DNA from: an uncultured Lactobacillus sp.
GTDB taxonomy: Bacteria; Bacillota; Bacilli; Lactobacillales; Lactobacillaceae
NCBI GenBank assembly: GCA_948500755.1
Contig: CAOOYH010000004.1
Span: 40,879-104,878, forward strand
Reading direction: 5' to 3'
Length of the DNA stretch: 64,000 bases
The notes below the pieces were generated by a model. That model saw only the letters and a list, made by a program, of their open reading frames with translations. It was not told where the DNA came from and made no database searches. Positions 24,163 through 31,913 of this stretch are shown here, one piece after another (the first letter of the stretch is position 1; every line of letters starts with the position of its first letter). Position numbers and translations under genes: made by a program.

Positions 24163-25794
24163 ATGGCTAAAGATATTAAATTCTCAGAAGACGCAAGACG
24201 TTCATTATTAAAAGGTGTAGACAAGTTAGCTGATACTGTTAAGACTACTATTGGTCCTAAGGGTAGAAATGTTGTTTTGGAACAAAGCTACGGCACTCCA
24301 GACATCACTAACGATGGTGTTACTATCGCTAAGTCAATTGAATTGAAGAACCACTTCGAAAACATGGGTGCACAACTTGTTTCAGAAGCTGCACAAAAGA
24401 CTAACGATATTGCTGGTGACGGTACTACTACTGCTACTGTTTTGACTCAAGCAATCGCTCGTGAAGGTATGAAGAACGTAACTGCTGGTGCAAACCCTGT
24501 AGGTCTTCGTCGCGGTATTGAAAAAGCAACTAAGGTTGCAGTTGACGAATTGCACAAGATTAGTCACCCAGTAGATTCAAAGGAACAAATCGCTAACGTA
24601 GCTGCAGTTTCATCAGCTTCAAAAGAAGTCGGTGAATTGATCGCTGACGCTATGGAAAAGGTTGGTCATGATGGTGTTATCACTATTGAAGATTCACGTG
24701 GTATTGACACTGAACTTTCAGTAGTTGAAGGTATGCAATTTGACCGTGGTTACTTATCACAATACATGGTAACTGACAACGACAAGATGGAAGCAGACCT
24801 TGACAACCCATACATCTTGATCACTGACAAGAAGATTTCTAACATTCAAGACATCTTGCCATTATTACAAGAAATCGTTCAACAAGGTAAGCCATTGTTA
24901 ATCATCGCTGACGATGTTACTGGTGAAGCTCTTCCAACTCTTGTATTGAACAAGATTCGTGGTACCTTCAATGTTGTAGCTGTTAAGGCTCCTGGCTTTG
25001 GCGATCGTCGTAAGGAAATGCTTCAAGATATCGCTGTTCTTACTGGTGGTACTGTAATTTCTGAAGATTTAGGCCTTGAATTAAAGGACACCAAGATTGA
25101 TCAATTAGGTCAAGCTCGTCGTGTAACTGTAACTAAGGACTCAACTACTATTGTTGACGGTGCTGGTTCAAAGGACGCTATTAAGGAACGTGAAGAAACC
25201 ATTAAGCACCAAATCGAAGACTCAACTTCAGACTTTGACAAGAAGAAGTTACGTGAACGTTTGGCTAAGTTAACTGGTGGTGTAGCTGTTATCCACGTTG
25301 GTGCTGCTACTGAAACCGAATTGAAGGAACGTCGTTACAGAATTGAAGATGCTTTGAACTCAACTCGTGCCGCTGTTGACGAAGGTTATGTTGCAGGTGG
25401 TGGTACTGCCTTAGTAAATGTTGAAAGCGCAGTTCGTGAAGCTAAGGGTGACACTCCAGATGAACAAACTGGTATCAATATTGTCTTGAGAGCACTTTCT
25501 GCACCAGTTCGTCAAATTGCTGACAACGCTGGTAAGGATGGTTCAGTCATCTTGAACAAGCTTGAAAATGAAAAGCCAGAAATTGGTTACAATGCTGCAA
25601 CTGATGAATGGGTAAACATGGTTGATGCTGGTATCATCGACCCAACTAAGGTAACTCGTACCGCCCTTCAAAATGCTGCTTCAATTGCAGGACTTCTCCT
25701 TACTACTGAAGCTGTAGTTGCAGATATTCCTGAAGACAAGCCACAAAACCCAGCTGGTGGTGTACCAGGTGCCGCCGCTCCAATGGGAATGTAA
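24163..25794 (+). CDS. groEL: Chaperonin GroEL
   Basis: The 543-residue protein forms the double-ring ATP-dependent folding chamber with GroES. Diagnostic blocks are TIGPKGRNVVL, the ATP-binding GDGTTTATVL (about residues 85-94), the apical segment around residues 190-370 (GMQFDRGYLSQYMVT), and the C-terminal GGVPGAAAPMGM tail. AAGGAG precedes the ATG. It lies 52 bases after groES in the same CIRCE-controlled operon and shows the strongly biased codon use of highly expressed genes. Confidence 0.98.
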   Translation: MAKDIKFSEDARRSLLKGVDKLADTVKTTIGPKGRNVVLEQSYGTPDITNDGVTIAKSIELKNHFENMGAQLVSEAAQKTNDIAGDGTTTATVLTQAIAREGMKNVTAGANPVGLRRGIEKATKVAVDELHKISHPVDSKEQIANVAAVSSASKEVGELIADAMEKVGHDGVITIEDSRGIDTELSVVEGMQFDRGYLSQYMVTDNDKMEADLDNPYILITDKKISNIQDILPLLQEIVQQGKPLLIIADDVTGEALPTLVLNKIRGTFNVVAVKAPGFGDRRKEMLQDIAVLTGGTVISEDLGLELKDTKIDQLGQARRVTVTKDSTTIVDGAGSKDAIKEREETIKHQIEDSTSDFDKKKLRERLAKLTGGVAVIHVGAATETELKERRYRIEDALNSTRAAVDEGYVAGGGTALVNVESAVREAKGDTPDEQTGINIVLRALSAPVRQIADNAGKDGSVILNKLENEKPEIGYNAATDEWVNMVDAGIIDPTKVTRTALQNAASIAGLLLTTEAVVADIPEDKPQNPAGGVPGAAAPMGM

Positions 25795-25828
25795 TAGAAT
25801 AAGTTTATAGTTTAAAAGATATACACAA

Positions 25829-25866
25829 ATACGCTCTAGTGAAATGCTAGAGCGTATTTTTTTATT
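25829..25866 (+). terminator. groESL terminator
   Basis: ATACGCTCTAG pairs with CTAGAGCGTAT around TGAAATG, followed by a T-rich run. Confidence 0.9.
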
Positions 25867-25959
25867 AAAAATAGGTATTATGTTTGCTAAAGTTAGTAGA
25901 TGTGTGCAAAAGTATTAGTGGATATATTAATGATTTTATTTTTTGAAAGGAAAAATTAT

Positions 25960-27369
25960 ATGAATAAGAAAATAAAGATAATAAGTTTAGCAAGTGCGGC
26001 AGCTCTATTGACTATTGCTCCTGTTACAGTTTCAACTATGCCTGTTCTGGCAGATACTGAGTCTACAACACCAACTCCAGTTAATGGAGATAGCTATTTC
26101 ACTTGTAATGGTAAAAAGCTTAGTAATCGCGCAATTGCACCCGTAGGAAATGGGATTGCAATTCATAATGGTGAAACCCTGGGCGATATTTTGAAAAGTA
26201 TTCAAACCGCTGTCCCATTTCACTCAAAACTTAATCAAGATCAAGTCACCCAAAGTAATCTGGAAACTTTAGAGATTGCTTTATCTCATCTTAAAGGTGT
26301 AACTGTTAGTGGAAGTGGTCCAACTGCTGTAGTTACTTTTGATGCTAATACTGTAATCAATACTCGCATTTCAATTTCAGGACAAGCCGAATATTCTTAT
26401 CCTTCGGTATATGTTACTTTAACCAATCAGTCTACTGATAATGCTAGTCCAGTAATTAATTTTAGCTATTATCAAAATGGTCAAGAAGTAACTGATTCAC
26501 TTACTCAACAAGTGTTCCAAGTTGCCAAGGGTTCAAACTTCAATTCACTTAACTTTAAGGATAGTAATGGTCAAGAAGTTAAGTTTAGCGCTATAAAATC
26601 ATTAACGAATGACCAATCATTAAGCATTAAAGTTGATGAGAATACAGTTGATACTGCTAAAGCTGGTAGCGTTGGAGAAGTAAAGCTTACTGCAAGTAAC
26701 TCTAATGGTGATAAAACGAGTGTAACTTACAAAGTTTTAGTTCAACCTAATAATGGTCTTCATCGTTTAGGATTTCAGGGCTACGTTGCAGCTTATAGAA
26801 TTAAAGGTCAAGAAGTAACAAAAGTAGATCAAATTTATGCTGGTGAAGGCTTCTATATTGGTAAAGATACTCAAATTGTTAATGGTAATACTTATACTCG
26901 GGTATCAACTAAGGCGCAGACTGATGCAGATAATTCATCTAATAATACTTGGATGCTGACAAATGATGTAATGACTCCTTCAGTTGAGGTTTTTGAAGGG
27001 ACTATTATGCATAAAGCTCTTGTATATGATGCAGGTGGTGGAAGCAAAGTAAGAAAATTAGCTGATTTTAAAAAGATGCTTTTCCAAAAAGAACCATACA
27101 TCATCCATGGAACAAAGTACTATAAAATTGCTGGGGCACCAGATTATATTAAAGCTACAAATATTACAGGAACCAAGCGCACCTTGAAGCATAATGCCTA
27201 TATTTATGCCACCAGTACGCGTCGTGCTGATCGTCAAATTTTGAAAAAAGGTACAAAGGTCACTACTTATGGTGGTTCTTACAAATTCAAGAATGGCAAA
27301 CGCTATTACCGAATCGAAGGAGCTACAAAGCCGCATAAGCGTTATGTAAGAGTTTCAAATTTTGAATAA
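25960..27369 (+). CDS. Secreted S-layer-associated protein with SLAP domains
   Basis: The 469-residue exported protein has a signal peptide of about 31 residues ending STMPVLA. The middle region resembles S-layer-type beta domains (VTVSGSGPTAVVTFDANT; SLTNDQSLSIKVDENTVDTA; VTYKVLVQ). Two C-terminal SLAP repeats follow (from about residue 345: IMHKALVYDAGGGSKVRK, then LKHNAYIYATSTRRADRQ). These repeats attach proteins to the wall polymer in S-layer-forming lactobacilli. The ATG at 25960 with GAAAGGA upstream is preferred over the open frame to 25900. It is monocistronic with a strong bidirectional terminator. Function beyond surface display is unknown. Confidence 0.88.
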   Translation: MNKKIKIISLASAAALLTIAPVTVSTMPVLADTESTTPTPVNGDSYFTCNGKKLSNRAIAPVGNGIAIHNGETLGDILKSIQTAVPFHSKLNQDQVTQSNLETLEIALSHLKGVTVSGSGPTAVVTFDANTVINTRISISGQAEYSYPSVYVTLTNQSTDNASPVINFSYYQNGQEVTDSLTQQVFQVAKGSNFNSLNFKDSNGQEVKFSAIKSLTNDQSLSIKVDENTVDTAKAGSVGEVKLTASNSNGDKTSVTYKVLVQPNNGLHRLGFQGYVAAYRIKGQEVTKVDQIYAGEGFYIGKDTQIVNGNTYTRVSTKAQTDADNSSNNTWMLTNDVMTPSVEVFEGTIMHKALVYDAGGGSKVRKLADFKKMLFQKEPYIIHGTKYYKIAGAPDYIKATNITGTKRTLKHNAYIYATSTRRADRQILKKGTKVTTYGGSYKFKNGKRYYRIEGATKPHKRYVRVSNFE

Positions 27370-27377
27370 TAATCTAA

Positions 27378-27416
27378 AAGTGTCTGGGTTAAAAACTTAG
27401 TTTTCCCAGACACTTC
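27378..27416. terminator. Bidirectional terminator between SLAP gene and DUF4160 gene
   Basis: AAGTGTCTGGG (27378-27388) is perfectly inverted at 27406-27416. It separates converging genes. Confidence 0.9.
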
Positions 27417-27424
27417 AATTAATT

Positions 27425-27733
27425 TTATTCAGTTAAAAAGTCAATTTTAGAGAGTTGAAAAAAATCTTTCCACTTAGTACAAAAGACATTGAAATTAAGT
27501 TCAATAAATTGTTCTATCTTTTTTAAGTCTTTGTTAGGAATATCCGCTCTATTATAAGCTAGTTTACAGGTCCCATTTTCTAGGAGCCAGAACTTCGCAC
27601 ACGCTTTACTAGGCCGTTTTTCGGCTACGTGAACATGAATTGGCTCAGTGCCATCTCCAGCGTAAAAATATAATAAGTAATCTTTGAATCTAAAATAATT
27701 AGGCACTTGTCTTTTCCTCTTTTGCACATTCAA
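27425..27733 (-). CDS. DUF4160 family protein
   Basis: The 102-residue protein has the DUF4160 hallmark: a small fold with YLLYFYAGDGTEPIHVHVAE and AKFWLLENG. Function is unknown, but DUF4160 genes commonly sit in two-gene units with another small protein and are often suspected of being toxin-antitoxin-like. Here it follows the 91-residue gene on the same strand with a 35-base overlap, indicating coupled translation. The start may be internal to the upstream reading frame (ATG 27733) and is not certain. Confidence 0.75.
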   Translation of the reverse strand: MNVQKRKRQVPNYFRFKDYLLYFYAGDGTEPIHVHVAEKRPSKACAKFWLLENGTCKLAYNRADIPNKDLKKIEQFIELNFNVFCTKWKDFFQLSKIDFLTE

Positions 27734-27974
27734 TAATTAAAGGCGCATTTCTTTTTAAAATCTCTAAATTATCTTTAGTTTCCTGCTCTGTAAAATCGTA
27801 ATTGTAGATTTCTTTAAAGTCAGGTAAAGAGTATCTTGCTTCTTTAAAGCCAAAATCAGTTGGCTTTTCAAAATGAACAAGAATCTTTTCACCAGTCTTA
27901 GTAGTAGGGTCTTTAATTACTTGAGAGTAGGCAATAGATAGTTCGCCTGGAAATTCCGCATATGGATATAACAT
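27699..27974 (-). CDS. Small hypothetical protein partner of DUF4160
   Basis: The 91-residue protein begins MLYPYAEFPGELSIAYSQV and is acidic, with the segment KILVHFEKPTDFGFKEARYSLPDF and a C-terminal helical stretch ending AKEEKTSA. I do not recognise the family. It has AGGAGA 8 bases upstream of the ATG. Overlap with the DUF4160 gene suggests a functional pair, possibly an antitoxin-toxin or regulatory module. Confidence 0.65.
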   Translation of the reverse strand: MLYPYAEFPGELSIAYSQVIKDPTTKTGEKILVHFEKPTDFGFKEARYSLPDFKEIYNYDFTEQETKDNLEILKRNAPLIIECAKEEKTSA

Positions 27975-28113
27975 AAGATTCTCCTTTATGTAGTTAGTAA
28001 GATAAATAGTAGTTTGTCATATTAACAATAGTATAATACCAACATACGTATAAAGCACTAGTTGAGCATAAATACCTTCTTACTTGAGCTTAGAGACAAG
28101 GCTTTAGCAGTTA

Positions 28114-28137
28114 TTTTTTGATTGCCTTATAATAGTT
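28114..28137 (+). repeat. mutS promoter-like repeat, copy 1
   Basis: TTTTTTG followed by 17 bases containing TATAAT is repeated at 29267-29292, directly upstream of mutS, with a 2-base insertion there. The 17-base core (28121-28137) is identical. The 27975-28339 interval otherwise shows only promoter-like AT-rich sequence and no gene. Confidence 0.6.
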
Positions 28138-28339
28138 TGATGTGGAGGTATTAATCAGTCCCCTATAATTAGTATAAAGTTTAAGAATACTAATTATGAT
28201 GCCAAAAAATACTTATTGTGAACTTGTATTTCTTCATAAAGATAACTGTATTATTAGAAAATGCTTGGACAAAATACTATACTAATCTTGGGTGAAAGGA
28301 AAACCTCTATTATAGTACTTATTAGGAAAGTGTGGATAT

Positions 28340-28947
28340 ATGATTAAGCATAAAAATTATGTAGTATCATTTATTTCAATTTTGATTATTATATTTTTTC
28401 ATTAGGCCAACAGTTTACTAGTGTTACTTATGCGGCAAATTCTGAAAATGAAAATATTATTACATCTTCCGAGAAAAATGAAGCCGTAAATAATTTGGCT
28501 AGAGCTTTACAAGATGCATGTGATGAAAATCCTAATTTAGATCCTGAGTATCTAGCACGAGGAGTATTAGCTTATGCGGTGGGAGATGTTCAATTTACAC
28601 CTGCACAAGTTAAGGAAATTAATTTAAATCCTTATTCAGTTTACTCTGCGTCAAGTTTTGGAAAATGTATGTTAAATAAGATGGGATTAGTTCAAATAAG
28701 AAATATGGCTAAATATATTTTTAGTTCAAAAACCAGAAAATTATTGAAGTCTCGTCAGTATAGAAAAGCTTCTGCCTTGATTATTAAGTTGATTAGAAAA
28801 TATGCACCACGTGTAGTCGGAAAAAGAGCTAGCAGATGGGTAACTAAAAAAGCTATTAAAGCATTAGCTCGCTTTGGGTTACCTGGTGTTGACGGGGGTA
28901 CTGTAGCTTGGTACGCCGCTAAATGTGGATGGAGTGAATTAAGATAA
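28340..28947 (+). CDS. Secreted cationic protein, frameshifted, possible bacteriocin
   Basis: The frame begins at ATG 28340 (MIKHKNYVVSFISILIIIFF, a signal peptide core) but meets TAG after 20 codons. One extra T in the T6 run at 28394-28399 would join it to the downstream frame reading SLGQQFTSVTYA and then mature ANSENENIITSS, which continues to 28947. The restored protein would be about 202 residues. The mature part is acidic at first and strongly cationic later (KTRKLLKSRQYRKAS, IIKLIRKYAPRVVGKRAS), with two cysteines (FGKCML and AAKCGW) bracketing the cationic domain. This layout recalls closticin 574-type bacteriocins. The shorter intact frame starts at TTG 28495. Family is not recognised with confidence. 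Confidence 0.6.
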
Positions 28948-28956
28948 ATTAGCCCT

Positions 28957-29220
28957 ATGAAACACTTAAAAAATTTATTTTACAAATTAACCAAAAGTGG
29001 GAAAGGATTCTTACTATTAGTTAACATTGTGGGAATTATTTTTATTACTTTTGAAAATCTTTATGATAGTTACGGGATGATGCTTTACAAAACAAGTTTT
29101 GCCGATGCAACAGAAGAATTTTGGAGCAGTGAGCTTCTATTTGGCGCATTATTTCTCCTCGTTGTAAATGGTTTAACTCTCATCGCCGTAATTAGGGAAA
29201 AACATAAAAAGAACAAATAA
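28957..29220 (+). CDS. Small two-helix membrane protein, possible immunity protein
   Basis: The 87-residue protein has two membrane segments (FLLLVNIVGIIFITFENLY and LLFGALFLLVVNGLTLIAVI) and basic ends. It starts 10 bases after the cationic secreted protein and is followed by a terminator, so the two form a unit. Size, topology and position fit a bacteriocin immunity protein, but no family motif supports this. A recognisable Shine-Dalgarno is not obvious. Confidence 0.55.
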   Translation: MKHLKNLFYKLTKSGKGFLLLVNIVGIIFITFENLYDSYGMMLYKTSFADATEEFWSSELLFGALFLLVVNGLTLIAVIREKHKKNK

Positions 29221-29227
29221 CAATCTC

Positions 29228-29261
29228 AAACCAACGTACAAATAATGCGTTGGTTTATTTT
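29228..29261 (+). terminator. Terminator after the secreted/membrane protein pair
   Basis: AAACCAACG (29228-29236) is perfectly inverted at 29248-29256 and followed by T residues. Confidence 0.85.
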
Positions 29262-29266
29262 TGCTG

Positions 29267-29292
29267 TTTTTTGCCATTGCCTTATAATAGTT
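29267..29292 (+). repeat. mutS promoter-like repeat, copy 2
   Basis: This is the second copy of the sequence at 28114-28137, with the shared 17-base core at 29276-29292 containing TATAAT (29284-29289). Its position 37 bases before mutS makes it the mutS promoter. Confidence 0.6.
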
Positions 29293-29328
29293 AACAGCAC
29301 TATTTATTTTGAAGAAAGAGGAATTCAT

Positions 29329-31911
29329 TTGGCTAAGTCAAGTACTACTCCGATGATGGAGCAATATTATGAAATTAAGAAGCAGTACCCTGATGCTTTT
29401 CTTTTTTATCGTGTGGGTGACTTTTATGAATTGTTTGAAGATGATGCTGTCAAAGGTGCGCAGATTCTTGAATTAACTTTAACCCACCGTTCTAACAAAA
29501 CTGAAAATCCAATCCCAATGGCTGGCGTGCCGCACATGGCTGTCGATAACTATGTAAACACTTTAGTTGAAAAAGGCTACAAAGTGGCACTTTGCGAGCA
29601 ACTTGAAGATCCCAAGAAGGCCAAAGGAATGGTCAAGCGTGGAATTATCCAATTGGTAACTCCGGGTACCATGATGAATGAAGGTCCTAACGACGCCAAG
29701 GATTCTAACTATTTGACTTCTGTGGTTACCACCAAGTCCGGTTTTGGATTAGCCTACAGTGACTTGTCGACTGGGGAAGTGTATGCGACCCATTTGAAAG
29801 ATTTTGCGGCTGTTTCTAATGAACTTTTATCCCTTAGAACCCGTGAAGTCGTGTATAATGGTCCACTTTCAGAAAAAGATCGCGATTTCATGCATAAGGC
29901 TAATATTACCGTGTCCGATCCTGTGAAACTCGAAGGTGAACATGCCGAAATTTCTTACGTCGAACAAAGCCTGACTAGCAACGCTGAAAAAGAAGCAACG
30001 CGTCAACTGATCAGCTATCTTTTATCTACTCAAAAAAGGAGCCTGGCTCACCTGCAAATTGCCAAAAGTTATGAAGTTAACCAATACTTGCAGATGTCAC
30101 ATACTGTGCAGAACAACTTGGAACTGATTGCTTCTGCAAAAACTGGCAAGAAGATGGGCTCCCTATTCTGGGTTTTAGATAAAACTCACACGGCCATGGG
30201 TGGACGTCTGCTTAAGCAATGGCTAGCGCGGCCGCTTTTATCGATTGAAGAAATTGAAAAACGCCAAGAAATGACGCAAGCTCTATTTGATGGGTATTTT
30301 ACGCGTGAAAATGTGATTGATGCTCTCAAGGGTGTTTATGATTTGGAACGTTTAACAGGACGGATTGCCTTTGGGAATGTGAATGCGCGCGAACTTTTGC
30401 AATTATCACGGTCGCTGGATGCAGTGCCGGTCATTTTGGAAGCTTTAAAGCAACACGATAGCGAAGCTTTGAACAATTTTGCTGATCAAATCGATCCTTT
30501 AAAGGGTGTGGCAGAATTGATTTCAACTACGATAGTAAAAGATCCACCAATTTTGACCACTGAAGGTGGCTTGATTCAAGAAGGCGTAGATGCACAACTT
30601 GATCGTTATCGGGATGCCATGAATAACGGTAAAAAGTGGCTTGCTCAAATGGAAGTTGATGAACGTCAAAAGACGGGCATTGACAATTTAAAGGTTGGCT
30701 ACAACAAGGTCTTTGGCTATTATATTCAAGTTTCTAACGGTAACAAGAGCAAAGTGCCCCTTGACCGTTATACACGTAAGCAGACCTTAACCAACGCGGA
30801 ACGCTATATTACTCCAGAGCTTAAGGAACATGAAAACTTGATCATGGAAGCTCAAACGCGTTCGACTGATTTAGAATATGATTTATTTGTAAAATTGCGT
30901 GAGGAAGTCAAAAAGTATATCCCCGCTTTACAAAAATTGGGTAATCAACTAGCAGCTTTAGACGTTTATTGCGGCTTTGCGACTGTTGCCGAGCAAAATG
31001 ATTACGTTAAGCCTAGCTTCCACACAGACAGTCAAGATATCAAAGTAGTGGCTGGGCGACACCCCGTTGTTGAAAAGGTCATGACTGCCAGCTCCTACAT
31101 CCCTAATGATGTCGAAATGGATAATGGCACCAACATTTTCTTAATTACAGGACCTAATATGTCCGGTAAAAGTACCTACATGCGTCAGATGGCGCTGATT
31201 GCAATCATGGCCCAAGTCGGCTCTTTTGTGCCAGCTGAGCAAGCTGATTTACCAATTTTTGATCAAATTTTCACCCGAATTGGTGCGGCTGATGATCTGA
31301 TTTCGGGTCAAAGTACTTTTATGGTGGAAATGAGCGAAGCAAATGATGCCTTGCAATATGCGACTAAGCGCAGTTTAGTTCTATTTGACGAAATCGGCCG
31401 TGGAACGGCAACTTACGATGGAATGGCCCTCGCTGGGGCGATTGTAAAATACTTGCACGACAAAGTTGGCGCCAAAGCTTTATTTGCAACACACTATCAT
31501 GAACTGACTGATTTGGAGGATAGTTTAGACCATCTGAAGAATATCCACGTTGGTGCTACTGAAGAAAACGGTAAATTGATCTTCTTGCATAAGATCTTGC
31601 CAGGTCCAGCTGATCAAAGTTACGGGATTCACGTTGCGCAACTTGCCGGTTTACCAAATGCGGTTTTGCGTGAAGCAACTAAGCTCTTAAAGCGTCTTGA
31701 AGCCCAAGGTAGTGAACTCGCCCCGGCTAGTCAGCAGCTTGATTTGTTTACTGAATCTACTCCAAAGGTAGAAGAAGTAGAAGAAGATGAGACCACCGAA
31801 GCTGAAAAGAATATCTTGGATGAAATTTCTAATTTGTACTTAGCAGATAAGACGCCACTTGAAGTGATGCAGTTAGTGGCCGATTGGCAAAAAGATTTAA
31901 AGGATGAATAG
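29329..31911 (+). CDS. mutS: DNA mismatch repair protein MutS
   Basis: MutS recognises mismatches and recruits MutL. The 860-residue protein starts at TTG 29329, with GAAAGAGG 7 bases upstream. The N-terminal mismatch domain has the FYELFEDD motif (about 33-40), followed by the connector, lever and clamp regions. The ATPase has Walker A GPNMSGKST, then TFMVEMSE, Walker B LVLFDEIGRGT and ATHYHEL. The C-terminal tail is acidic. mutL starts 3 bases after its stop, giving a mutS-mutL-ruvA-ruvB repair cluster. Confidence 0.97.
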   Translation: MAKSSTTPMMEQYYEIKKQYPDAFLFYRVGDFYELFEDDAVKGAQILELTLTHRSNKTENPIPMAGVPHMAVDNYVNTLVEKGYKVALCEQLEDPKKAKGMVKRGIIQLVTPGTMMNEGPNDAKDSNYLTSVVTTKSGFGLAYSDLSTGEVYATHLKDFAAVSNELLSLRTREVVYNGPLSEKDRDFMHKANITVSDPVKLEGEHAEISYVEQSLTSNAEKEATRQLISYLLSTQKRSLAHLQIAKSYEVNQYLQMSHTVQNNLELIASAKTGKKMGSLFWVLDKTHTAMGGRLLKQWLARPLLSIEEIEKRQEMTQALFDGYFTRENVIDALKGVYDLERLTGRIAFGNVNARELLQLSRSLDAVPVILEALKQHDSEALNNFADQIDPLKGVAELISTTIVKDPPILTTEGGLIQEGVDAQLDRYRDAMNNGKKWLAQMEVDERQKTGIDNLKVGYNKVFGYYIQVSNGNKSKVPLDRYTRKQTLTNAERYITPELKEHENLIMEAQTRSTDLEYDLFVKLREEVKKYIPALQKLGNQLAALDVYCGFATVAEQNDYVKPSFHTDSQDIKVVAGRHPVVEKVMTASSYIPNDVEMDNGTNIFLITGPNMSGKSTYMRQMALIAIMAQVGSFVPAEQADLPIFDQIFTRIGAADDLISGQSTFMVEMSEANDALQYATKRSLVLFDEIGRGTATYDGMALAGAIVKYLHDKVGAKALFATHYHELTDLEDSLDHLKNIHVGATEENGKLIFLHKILPGPADQSYGIHVAQLAGLPNAVLREATKLLKRLEAQGSELAPASQQLDLFTESTPKVEEVEEDETTEAEKNILDEISNLYLADKTPLEVMQLVADWQKDLKDE

Positions 31912-31913
31912 TT

